In this document: in pieces, positions 1-7,131 of the stretch
Numbering within the stretch: the stretch's first letter is position 1
Layout: every line of letters starts with the position of its first letter
Assembly (NCBI GenBank): GCA_021160685.1
Contig: JAGHCC010000239.1
Coordinates: 1-8,694 of the forward strand
Length of the DNA stretch: 8,694 nt
Direction: 5' to 3'
Source: Desulfobulbaceae bacterium
Lineage (GTDB): Bacteria > Desulfobacterota > Desulfobulbia > Desulfobulbales > SURF-16
Notes under the pieces: generated by a model
The model's database searches: none
Told to the model about the DNA's origin: nothing
Seen by the model: the letters and a program-made list of their open reading frames with translations, nothing else
Program-made: the position numbers and the translations under genes

Positions 1-2559
1 AACAAACGGATTGTCTTTTGGTACGACACGGAAGGTGAGTTTGAAGAGATTCTTTCTTCTCTTGACCTTGCAGATATCTCCATTGTCAGGTTGGACGAAA
101 CCGCAGCCCTTGAGCTGAAGATCAGACTTGAGCTGGAAGATACGGAAAACCGTTTTTTGTTGTATTCCCCTGGACCGGAGCCAGCCCATGAGGATGACTG
201 GCTCCTTGATATTCGACTCTACAGCCATATCTTCCATGCGGACAAGGCATCTATCATCCTGAGCGATCTGGGCCTGTCCCGCCAGAGCATGCGGCCATAT
301 TGTAGTAGCCGGAAGAGCTTCTTCAATAGCAAGGGGCGAACCGAGAAGCTGAAAAAATGGGTGAAGCCTGATGATCAGGAAGAAGAGCTGGATCTGAAGA
401 TGCTGGCCGTGATCACCAGGGTCGAGCAGCCGGATGCCTTTGTGGTATTCATGAAGCTCTTTGCGGCTTTTTGCGGAGAGGGTAGTTATTTACCTGACAA
501 TGAGCCGAAAATCTGGACGGATATCATCAAGCTGGATCTTGAGCAACCGTTCTGGGATCTCGTCGCCAGGACATTCGGCTATGCTGCGGATTCACCTTCT
601 CTATCGGATTTGCTCATCCGGCTGCTGGTAACCGACTTTGTGAATACATTGAAAACCTCCCCGCCGGCCGGGCTTGAGCACTTTGTTCTGCAGGCAGGAT
701 CCCACGGGTTTACGGTCTCTGTTTTCCTTTCCCAGTGGCGGACCAATATCATTCAATTTCAGGTATATAATCTTATAGCTGGCCATTATGCTGGAAAACT
801 CAAGATTGCTCAGTTGGTTCAAAATTACGAAAACACTGTTCTGCTCGATGTCATGACTTTTGAGGTGGTAGAGAAAAGGATCATCAGTGACCTGCGGGAT
901 CTTATCCTCCAGGGAAAGCTGGAAGAATTCGACGCAGTCGAGGAGAAAATCCAACGCCGCCGGGATGGCTACTGGGTAACTACCGGTGACGCCCAGGAGA
1001 GCCTCTACAAGACAACCTATGATGCCTTGGAATCGGCTATGGCCCTGTTCCGGCTCCGCAGTAAATATGACAAAGGTTTGAGTTATCCCGGAGCTGAAGA
1101 GATGTTTTTTGCCTATACAGGCGAACTGCATCTGTTTGATCAGTATTACCGGCATTTTCATGAGGCAGCAGGCAAGGTCGAGCTGGCTGGTTGGGATATC
1201 CTTAAAACCCTGCAGGCGTCCGTGGAAGATTGTTACAGCGGCTGGTATCTGGATCAGTTGTCCCTGGCCTGGGATGGCTTTCTGGATGGAAGTGGTAGTG
1301 ATGGGCTTCTGACCAGGTGGACGCTCTCAGGTGTCAAAAGGCAGGACAATTTCTTTAAGGAAGTTGAGTCCCGCCTGAGAAAGACGACCAAGGGGCGTGC
1401 TTTTGTAATCATAAGTGATGCCTTGCGGTATGAGATTGCCGAGGAGTTAGCCGGAGTGATCAACAGTCAGTATCGATTTAAGGCAAAGCTTTCAGCCATG
1501 CTTGGCGTTCTGCCCAGCTATACCGCCTTGGGAATGGCTGCTTTGCTGCCACACAAGTCAATCGCCTATAAAGAGATGACCGATGCAATTCTGGTGGACG
1601 GCCAATCTTGCGCGGGCTTTGAGCAGCGGAGCAAGATCCTGGAGCAGCACAAGGGAGTGGCAGTCAAGGCGGATGATTTGATGGGCATGTCAAAGGAAGA
1701 AAGCCGTGAACTCATTAAACCCTATAAGATTGTCTATATCTACCATGACCATATCGATTCCGTGGGAGATACGGCCTCAACCGAATTGAAGACATTTGAG
1801 GCGGCCAGGAAGGCCATTGACGAACTCAACTCGATCATCCGCTATGCCATCAATAACCTGAATGCCGGACAGGTGCTGGTAACGGCGGACCATGGATTCA
1901 TCTATCAGGATAAGGCCCCTGACCATCTGGACAAGAGCGTGCTCGATGTGAAACCCAAGCAGGCAATCAAGAGCAAGAAGAGATATATCCTTGGCCGGAA
2001 ACTGGGCGACTCTGCAAAAGTCTGGCATGGAAATACCAGGGTGACCGCCGGGACTGAGGATGATATGGAGTTCTGGCTACCCAGGGGAACAAATAGGTTT
2101 CACTTTGCAGGAGGATCCCGCTTTATCCATGGCGGGGCAATGCTTCAGGAAATCGTTATCCCGCTGATCACTGTTACTGAGCAGAAAGGGATGGCCAAGG
2201 CTAAATCCGAGGTGAGGAAGGTCGGTATCTCGCTTATCGGATCTCACAGAAAGGTGGTCACCAACCTCCATCGGTTTGAGTTTATCCAGACAGACGCGGT
2301 ATCGGATCGGATGAAGCCACTTGTCTTGACGGTATCGCTTAGAGATGGAAACGAGTTGATCAGCAATGAGGAAGTGGTGACCTTTGACAGCTCTTCAGCC
2401 TCGATGGATGAACGAAAGAAGTCGGTGAAACTGATTCTAAATGGCATGCAGTTTGACAGTAAAAAAGAATATTATCTCGTCCTCCGTGATCAGCAGGATG
2501 ATATCGAGTATGAGAGGATTCCCATCCACATTGATCTTGCCTTTGTAAAGGATTTCTGA
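1..2559 (+). CDS. pglZ: BREX-1 phosphatase-like protein PglZ, 5' end cut by window edge
   Basis: PglZ is an alkaline-phosphatase-superfamily component of type 1 BREX, a defence system that methylates host DNA and blocks phage replication; its exact biochemical role is not settled. The frame is open from base 1, and residues encoded before the TTG at 91 (starting NKRIVFWYD) match the usual PglZ N-terminus, so that TTG is not the start and roughly 10-25 residues lie outside the window. 852 residues are visible, close to full family length. Metal-site motifs are visible at window residues about 470-478 (ISDALRYE, Asp473), 582-586 (YHDHID region) and 627-634 (VTADHGFIY, Asp630 and His631). The C-terminal HGGAMLQE segment is also typical of the family. 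The stop codon overlaps the brxL start by one base, showing translational coupling. No frameshift is seen. The family call is confident; enzymatic activity is inferred from the motifs. Confidence 0.95.
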   Translation, partial: NKRIVFWYDTEGEFEEILSSLDLADISIVRLDETAALELKIRLELEDTENRFLLYSPGPEPAHEDDWLLDIRLYSHIFHADKASIILSDLGLSRQSMRPYCSSRKSFFNSKGRTEKLKKWVKPDDQEEELDLKMLAVITRVEQPDAFVVFMKLFAAFCGEGSYLPDNEPKIWTDIIKLDLEQPFWDLVARTFGYAADSPSLSDLLIRLLVTDFVNTLKTSPPAGLEHFVLQAGSHGFTVSVFLSQWRTNIIQFQVYNLIAGHYAGKLKIAQLVQNYENTVLLDVMTFEVVEKRIISDLRDLILQGKLEEFDAVEEKIQRRRDGYWVTTGDAQESLYKTTYDALESAMALFRLRSKYDKGLSYPGAEEMFFAYTGELHLFDQYYRHFHEAAGKVELAGWDILKTLQASVEDCYSGWYLDQLSLAWDGFLDGSGSDGLLTRWTLSGVKRQDNFFKEVESRLRKTTKGRAFVIISDALRYEIAEELAGVINSQYRFKAKLSAMLGVLPSYTALGMAALLPHKSIAYKEMTDAILVDGQSCAGFEQRSKILEQHKGVAVKADDLMGMSKEESRELIKPYKIVYIYHDHIDSVGDTASTELKTFEAARKAIDELNSIIRYAINNLNAGQVLVTADHGFIYQDKAPDHLDKSVLDVKPKQAIKSKKRYILGRKLGDSAKVWHGNTRVTAGTEDDMEFWLPRGTNRFHFAGGSRFIHGGAMLQEIVIPLITVTEQKGMAKAKSEVRKVGISLIGSHRKVVTNLHRFEFIQTDAVSDRMKPLVLTVSLRDGNELISNEEVVTFDSSSASMDERKKSVKLILNGMQFDSKKEYYLVLRDQQDDIEYERIPIHIDLAFVKDF

Positions 2560-4601
2560 TGGAAAACGAAATTAGCACCAACAACCTGGATACGATGCTG
2601 AACCAGCACTTTGCCGGGCGGGTAGTCCGCAAAGATTTGACCAAGCTGGTGAAGGAAGGGGCCAATGTGCCCGTCTATGTTCTTGAATACCTGCTGGGCA
2701 TGTACTGTGCTTCCGATGACGAGGAGGTCATAGAGGACGGCCTGCAGACCGTGAAAAACATCCTGGCGGAAAACTATGTCCGCCCGGATGAGGCGGAAAA
2801 GGTCAAGTCCAAGATCAAGGAGCTGGGCAACTATAAGATTATCGACAAGGTCACGGTCAAGCTGAACGAGAAGGATGACGTATATGAGGCCTTTCTGTCC
2901 AATCTGGGCGTGAAAGGCATCATTGTCCCCAGTGAGACAATAAAGCGGTATGAGAAGCTGTTGGCCGGTGGCATCTGGAGCATCCTTGATCTGGAATATT
3001 ACTATGAAGAGGGGCAGAGGATCTCTCCGTTTATCCTGAAGGAACTGAAGCCCATCCAGATGCCGAATCTGGATCTGGAAGCAGTTTTTGAGGGGCGGAG
3101 GGCATTTACCAAGGAACAGTGGATTGATGTCTTGCTGAGGTCAACAGGCCTTGAGCCGACCTTGTTTGAAGAGCGGGTTAAATGGCATTTCGTCGCCCGT
3201 CTGATTCCGCTGGTCGAAAACAATTATAATATTTGTGAGCTTGGCCCGAGGGGAACCGGCAAGAGTCATGTGTATAAGGAGATAAGCCCCAATTCAATCC
3301 TTGTCTCCGGTGGGCAGACCACGGTTGCCAATCTTTTCTACAACATGGGTACCCGCAAGGTCGGGTTGGTTGGCATGTGGGATGTGGTTGCCTTTGACGA
3401 AGTGGCCGGAATCAGGTTCAAGGATAAGGATGGTGTCCAGATCATGAAGGACTTCATGGCGTCCGGTTCCTTTTCAAGAGGGCGAGACCTGATCAATGCC
3501 AATGCCTCCATGGTCTTTGTGGGCAATATCAACCAGAGCGTTGACAGTCTGGTGAAAACCAGCCATCTCTTTGCTCCCTTCCCGGATGAGATGATCGATG
3601 CCGCCTTCTTTGACCGAATGCATTGTTACCTGCCAGGCTGGGAGATCCCCAAGATGCGGCCTGAGTATTTTACAAACCAATATGGCTTTATTGTGGACTA
3701 TCTGGCCGAGTTCCTGAGGGAGATGCGGAAAAGGACCTTTGCGGATGCCATTGATAAATATTTCAAGCTGGGCAACAACCTGAATCAGAGAGATGTCATT
3801 GGGGTCCGCAGAACCGTTTCCGGTCTGCTAAAGCTGGTGTATCCCCATGGCGATTTTGACAAGGATGCTGTTGAACGTTGCCTGAAATATGCCTTGGAAG
3901 GTCGCCGGAGAGTCAAGGAGCAGCTCAAGAAGATCGGTGGCATGGAGTTCTATGATGTCCACTTCAGCTACATTGATAATGAATCCATGGAGGAAAAATT
4001 TGTCAGTGTGCGGGAACAGGGGGGCGATAAGCTCATCCCTGAAGGTCCTTTGAATCCTGGAACTTTGCATACTATTGCCATGGGGACAGGAAACCTGTTG
4101 GGCTTATACCGGCAGGAACTCCAGGTTACCAGCGGCACGGGAAGACTCTCTATCTCCGGTGTTGGGACAAGTTCCAAAACTAAAGAAGCCATCAAGGTTG
4201 CATTTGATTACTTCAAAGCTAACGCCTCCAGAGTGAGTGTCTCGGTTAAAACTGGAGACCATGATTTCCACCTGCATTTGGTTGAGCTACACAATACAGG
4301 GCCTGCCTGCACCATGACCCTGGCAAGTTTTATTACGTTATGTTCAGGCCTGATGGGTAAAGCTCTGCAAAGCCAACTGGTGGTGCTGGGAGATATGAGC
4401 TTGGGCGGCAGTATCACGCCTGTGGAAAATTTGGCGGGAACATTGCAAGTGGCTTTCGATGCCGGAGCAAAACGCATACTATTGCCGATGAGCAGTGTGG
4501 GGGATATCGCCACCATCCCAGGAGAACTCTTTGCAAAATTTCAGACCAGCTTTTATGCGGATCCCATTGATGCGGTGTTCAAAGCATTGGGGGTGGAGTG
4601 A
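2559..4601 (+). CDS. brxL: BREX AAA+ protein BrxL (Lon-related)
   Basis: BrxL is the last gene of type 1 BREX operons. It is a AAA+ ATPase with a Lon-like C-terminal domain that forms ring or barrel assemblies on DNA and is needed for phage restriction. At 680 residues it is normal family length. The N-terminal BrxL domain spans about 1-190. Walker A GPRGTGKS is at 229-236, Walker B ends in Asp280-Glu281 (AFDEVAG), a sensor-1-like VFVGNIN follows, and an FFDRM arginine-finger-like motif lies beyond that. The Lon-like domain covers about 480-680. At the position of Lon's GPSAG serine the protein has GPAC (581-584), and at the Lon lysine position it has NLAG (624-627), so the Ser-Lys protease dyad appears absent. 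The start ATG shares its A with the pglZ stop, and AAAGGA at 2547-2552 is a good ribosome site. No clear terminator follows. Confidence 0.95.
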   Translation: MENEISTNNLDTMLNQHFAGRVVRKDLTKLVKEGANVPVYVLEYLLGMYCASDDEEVIEDGLQTVKNILAENYVRPDEAEKVKSKIKELGNYKIIDKVTVKLNEKDDVYEAFLSNLGVKGIIVPSETIKRYEKLLAGGIWSILDLEYYYEEGQRISPFILKELKPIQMPNLDLEAVFEGRRAFTKEQWIDVLLRSTGLEPTLFEERVKWHFVARLIPLVENNYNICELGPRGTGKSHVYKEISPNSILVSGGQTTVANLFYNMGTRKVGLVGMWDVVAFDEVAGIRFKDKDGVQIMKDFMASGSFSRGRDLINANASMVFVGNINQSVDSLVKTSHLFAPFPDEMIDAAFFDRMHCYLPGWEIPKMRPEYFTNQYGFIVDYLAEFLREMRKRTFADAIDKYFKLGNNLNQRDVIGVRRTVSGLLKLVYPHGDFDKDAVERCLKYALEGRRRVKEQLKKIGGMEFYDVHFSYIDNESMEEKFVSVREQGGDKLIPEGPLNPGTLHTIAMGTGNLLGLYRQELQVTSGTGRLSISGVGTSSKTKEAIKVAFDYFKANASRVSVSVKTGDHDFHLHLVELHNTGPACTMTLASFITLCSGLMGKALQSQLVVLGDMSLGGSITPVENLAGTLQVAFDAGAKRILLPMSSVGDIATIPGELFAKFQTSFYADPIDAVFKALGVE

Positions 4602-4815
4602 TTGAGAAAGGCTCAGATGGAAGTCGAGATGTATATCTTCCAGCTTGTCCAGGGCACTTGAAAATATGTTGCTGCCTCTGAGAAGGTTGCCAGTGGAAAA
4701 CATAGCACACAGTATCTACCGGAGATAACGAGATTTTTACTATCATAAAAGAAATGAGTGTTAGGCTGTTAGAAAACTGCAGTTGGTCCAATGTTTCTTG
4801 CTCATTGTTCCTAAA

Positions 4816-4844
4816 ATCTTGTAGATAGTGAGAAACTTTATAAT
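4816..4844 (+). promoter_or_regulatory. Candidate promoter for hicAB (perfect -10, poor -35)
   Basis: A perfect TATAAT at 4839-4844 lies 65 bases before the hicA ATG in an AT-rich stretch. The hexamer 17 bases upstream (4816-4821) is a poor -35, so the promoter may be weak or activator-dependent. A second possible -35, TTGACC at 4867-4872, has no good partner. This is a sequence match only. Confidence 0.35.
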
Positions 4845-4876
4845 AACTTGTTAAACTAAAAAATAATTGACCTTTT

Positions 4877-4894
4877 GGTTCCAAATATGGTACC
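4877..4894. promoter_or_regulatory. Palindrome, candidate HicB operator
   Basis: GGTTCCAAATATGGTACC is an 18-base inverted repeat with 7 of 9 half-site positions complementary. It is centred about 23 bases before the hicA start and downstream of the TATAAT. HicB antitoxins with a DNA-binding C-terminal domain commonly repress their own operon through palindromes near the promoter. The position fits such a role; the assignment is inference. Confidence 0.35.
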
Positions 4895-4908
4895 AGTGTT
4901 GACTTATT

Positions 4909-5166
4909 ATGGGTAAAAAAGATAAAATATTAACAAAAGCCAAAAGTTCACCTGGAAATCTTTCGTTTAATGAGCTGTGTTCTTTGGCGGAACATGCTGG
5001 CTTTGAATTCCGTAATCAAACGGGTAGTCACAAAATTTTCAAACACCCAACAATCAAGAAAATGTTGAATTTACAACCAGATAAACACGACAAGAACAAA
5101 GCGAAAAAATATCAAATAAAACAGCTAGTTGCTCACATTGACGACTTCAACTTAATGGAAGACTAA
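4909..5166 (+). CDS. hicA: HicA family mRNA-interferase toxin
   Basis: HicA is the small toxin of HicAB type II toxin-antitoxin systems. It has a double-stranded-RNA-binding-like fold that cleaves mRNA and is neutralised by direct binding of HicB. The 85-residue product fits the family, which is mostly 60-90 residues. The core is visible: an N-terminal helix region LSFNELCSLAEHAGF at 18-32, then TGSHKIFKHP with the catalytic-type His41 following Gly39, and a short C-terminal strand and helix. hicB starts 4 bases after the stop, the usual toxin-first operon. The ATG has no obvious Shine-Dalgarno sequence, so toxin translation may be weak. Lys-rich and AT-rich codon use differs strongly from the upstream BREX genes, suggesting separate acquisition. 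A catalytic residue appears intact, so an active toxin is likely. Confidence 0.92.
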   Translation: MGKKDKILTKAKSSPGNLSFNELCSLAEHAGFEFRNQTGSHKIFKHPTIKKMLNLQPDKHDKNKAKKYQIKQLVAHIDDFNLMED

Positions 5167-5170
5167 AACT

Positions 5171-5656
5171 ATGTTTAAATACTCAATAAACCTTGCTTGG
5201 AGCGAAGAAGACTCTTGTTATGTTGCCACTGTGGCAGAATTTCCCGGCTTATCAGCATTTGGGGAATCCCCAGAAGAGGCAATTGAAGAGGCAAAAATCG
5301 CAGTCGAAGGTTTTTTAAAAGTCTACCAAGAGGACGGGTGCCCAATTCCTAAACCAGCCACTATTAAGTCCTTTAGCGGCCAAACTCGATTACGACTACC
5401 CAAAAGCTTACATGGCACATTAAATCAAGAAGCGCAAAAAGAGGGGGTTTCTCTAAATACATATCTCGTGAGTCTTTTATCTGAAAGGCATGTGTCTAAA
5501 CAGTTGGAAAAAGAACTATTAGATTTGAAAAATATAGTTCTGATGAATGTATTACCAACAGGAGAACAGTCAGTTAAAGCCAAATCAGATGTCCATACAT
5601 TACGCCTACAGTTGATACAGGATGGCCTGAATTATCAATCAACTCTAAAATATTAG
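5171..5656 (+). CDS. hicB: HicB family antitoxin with ribbon-helix-helix domain
   Basis: HicB neutralises HicA and usually autoregulates the operon. Residues 1-55 form the degenerate RNase H-like HicB domain: an initial strand (FKYSINLAW), then SCYVATVAEFPGLSAFGESPEEA, the family signature. Residues about 68-107 look like a ribbon-helix-helix DNA-binding domain, with strand QTRLRLP followed by two helices (LHGTLNQEAQKEGVSLNTYLVSLL). A further C-terminal stretch of about 50 residues (110-161), partly helical and charged, extends beyond the usual HicB end and is unrecognised. The total of 161 residues is therefore on the long side. The gene follows hicA by 4 bases, and the next gene begins 7 bases after its stop, so all three probably share a transcript. 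Confidence 0.92.
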   Translation: MFKYSINLAWSEEDSCYVATVAEFPGLSAFGESPEEAIEEAKIAVEGFLKVYQEDGCPIPKPATIKSFSGQTRLRLPKSLHGTLNQEAQKEGVSLNTYLVSLLSERHVSKQLEKELLDLKNIVLMNVLPTGEQSVKAKSDVHTLRLQLIQDGLNYQSTLKY

Positions 5657-5663
5657 GTGACCA

Positions 5664-6062
5664 ATGAAAATAGCAAAAAAAATAAAAACAATATTATGCG
5701 ATGATGTCCGACAAGAAGTCGGGGGGAAAATGTCTATAATGGGCATTTATTCAAAGGATATAGTTGTAAATAAGGTGCCGGCAATTCTTCCATTCATCAA
5801 CTTAGTTGTAATGTTTGAAGACATAAAAGAAAATTTTGAAAAACTCTTTGTTACTATTGTTATTCCAAAATCTGACCCAATTAAAGTTAGTTATCCCGCC
5901 CCTTCTGGTATAGAAAAAGGTAAAGATATCAATCTCGTGTTAGGTCTGTCGCCATTTAAGCTCAATGATACTGGAAAAGCCAAATTTGAAATTCGATTTT
6001 CTGAAGATGAAAAAGCAAGTATAGTCCATCATTTTTCAATAAAGGTAAATGAACAAGTTTGA
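5664..6062 (+). CDS. Small protein resembling the DUF6941 family
   Basis: This 132-residue protein has no signal peptide or membrane segment. The N-terminal stretch around residues 11-30, with CDDVRQEVGG followed by KMSIMGIYS, resembles the conserved start of DUF6941-type proteins, whose function is unknown. The rest alternates short hydrophobic strands and polar turns, suggesting a beta-rich domain. The ATG is preceded by AGGTGA (5655-5660), which overlaps the hicB stop, so translation is probably coupled to hicB. It is AT-rich like hicAB. Its stop lies 29 bases before the attC site, the usual placement of the last gene in an integron cassette. The family match is from memory of the motif; no function is proposed. 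Confidence 0.7.
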   Translation: MKIAKKIKTILCDDVRQEVGGKMSIMGIYSKDIVVNKVPAILPFINLVVMFEDIKENFEKLFVTIVIPKSDPIKVSYPAPSGIEKGKDINLVLGLSPFKLNDTGKAKFEIRFSEDEKASIVHHFSIKVNEQV

Positions 6063-6091
6063 TTTGCAGATTAAATTCAAATACATATAAA

Positions 6092-6215
6092 GCTTAACCA
6101 GGCGCTGCACATTGACCTCAAGGGGCGCGGGCTTATTGCCTGTTGCCCCTTTTGTGTTTCCGGTGCTTATTGCAAGCCCTGAGTCCCCTTGCGGCAAGTG
6201 AGCTTGGCGTTATGT
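6092..6215 (+). repeat. attC: Integron attC recombination site (cassette-type, about 124 bases)
   Basis: R'' box GCTTAAC (6092-6098) matches RYYYAAC, and R' box GTTATGT (6209-6215) carries the invariant GTT. Each is separated by a 5-base unpaired spacer (6099-6103 and 6204-6208) from an L box. L'' GCTGCAC (6104-6110) pairs with L' GTGAGC (6198-6203), leaving G6107 bulged, as expected of the extrahelical base that orients attC recombination. Inside, TTG/CAA, then CC/GG past a bulged A6115, then CAAGGGG (6119-6125) with CCCCTTG (6185-6191), and GGGCTT (6129-6134) with AAGCCC (6174-6179), build a long imperfect stem. The central part (about 6135-6173) is the variable terminal structure. The length is like the long attC sites of chromosomal integrons. 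R' departs from GTTRRRY in the outer bases. The expected crossover is between G6209 and T6210. Confidence 0.85.
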
Positions 6216-6226
6216 GCAGAGAAAAC

Positions 6227-6931
6227 ATGAAAATCGGACTTTGGAACATTGATCACCCCGAATATTACCCAAGTTCAACTCGTCGCCACCAACGGTATAA
6301 GGAAATAACGACTTATCTTAATCGGCAGCATTGCGATATGTTCATTATTACTGAAGCTAACGCTGCAATTCAAATGGCTGACTATCGTACCGATTTCAGC
6401 ACAGAAAGCCCATTCCTCAATAAAAATCGATACTACGAACCACCCAACAAGTACCACCAAGTAGGAATTTACAGCATGCATCCCTTAGAGCGTGTCGAAA
6501 TAGCAGAACCAATTAACGGCCTGCTTTGTAAAACTATCTGGAATGACAGTCAATTATTCATTTATGGCAATGTCGTCACTATAAAAGATCAGTGGAAAAA
6601 GGATAGTGACAAGACCTATGCCGATCGTCTGGAAGAACAACTGGAGATATTTGGTAAACTAGCGTCGATGAAGTTCATAATTGGTGGCGATTTTAATCTG
6701 CGATTAGGGTGGCCACAGAAAAGAAAGGCACATCAGCGCCTGAAGGAATTTGTGAATATTCACGGTTTGATTTGGCCTACTGAAGAACGAACTGAGACGG
6801 TGCAGCACATTATACACTCCCCTGATCTGGTTACGACGGTCACCATTGATTCTTCTGTGCAACATGGCAAGGAAAATAGAAATTCATTTAGCGATCACCC
6901 TTTCCTTTTGGTTGATGTTAAAAATGCATAG
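6227..6931 (+). CDS. Endonuclease/exonuclease/phosphatase (EEP) fold protein
   Basis: This 234-residue single-domain protein of the EEP superfamily would be a metal-dependent phosphodiesterase or nuclease; its substrate cannot be told from sequence. Catalytic motifs appear in order: MKIGLWNID at the N-terminus (Asn7), FIITEAN with Glu43, IIGGDFNLR with Asp155 and Asn157, and FSDHPF with Asp223-His224. All core residues look intact. There is no signal peptide, so it is probably cytoplasmic. The frame stays open further upstream, but an ATG at 6143 would lie inside the attC hairpin. I choose 6227 because MKIGLWN is the natural start of the first strand; ATG 6212 is the alternative and overlaps the R' box. 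Starting within 20 bases of the attC crossover is typical of cassette genes. The ribosome site is weak (AGAGA). Confidence 0.85.
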   Translation: MKIGLWNIDHPEYYPSSTRRHQRYKEITTYLNRQHCDMFIITEANAAIQMADYRTDFSTESPFLNKNRYYEPPNKYHQVGIYSMHPLERVEIAEPINGLLCKTIWNDSQLFIYGNVVTIKDQWKKDSDKTYADRLEEQLEIFGKLASMKFIIGGDFNLRLGWPQKRKAHQRLKEFVNIHGLIWPTEERTETVQHIIHSPDLVTTVTIDSSVQHGKENRNSFSDHPFLLVDVKNA

Positions 6932-7131
6932 CCAACTGTTCAAACAATAAATAATCACATATTATCAAATCAATTCACGCTGACCCGCAACTCGTCGGCT
7001 AATTTTGTATAAATCCAAACACGTCGCTTCTGTAAAGTTGGCAGCCAAGTCATGGCCGGCCACTGTCATAAAAAAAGTCAAGCCATTAGGCAGCTGGGAG
7101 TTTCTCTAGCTTAAAATCAGGAGGCACAACG

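Larger units (their letters stand above)
4602..4908. other. Intergenic gap between BREX and hicAB, no gene found
   Basis: This 307-base stretch has no convincing coding region on either strand; the short open frames lack ribosome sites and family resemblance. It marks a sharp composition change from the brxL side to the AT-rich hicAB block. I see no stem followed by a T-run that would terminate the BREX operon. It contains a consensus integron-type core GTTAGGC at 4760-4766, without a convincing folded site around it. It also holds a perfect TATAAT at 4839-4844 and an imperfect palindrome at 4877-4894. Confidence 0.6.

Noticed and set aside
91..93. TTG at 91 as the start of pglZ
   Set aside because: The frame is open to base 1 and the preceding residues match the conserved PglZ N-terminus, so the true start is outside the window.
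601..1161. Long minus-strand open frame inside pglZ
   Set aside because: It is a shadow of pglZ, with no ribosome site or recognisable domain, and lies opposite a clearly conserved coding sequence.
4608..4640. TGGAAG/CTTCCA inverted repeat just after brxL as a BREX terminator
   Set aside because: The stem is only 6 base pairs with a 13-base loop and no T-run follows.
6143..6226. Upstream extension of the EEP gene to the ATG at 6143
   Set aside because: This segment is the right half of the attC hairpin; its translation does not resemble the EEP fold, which begins at MKIGLWN (6227).
6931..7042. GCCAACT (6931-6937) and AGTTGGC (7036-7042) as an attC after the EEP gene
   Set aside because: The outer boxes pair perfectly and the distance is suitable, but no L-box pairing or internal stem follows and both boxes deviate from consensus. 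It is more likely chance or a badly decayed site.
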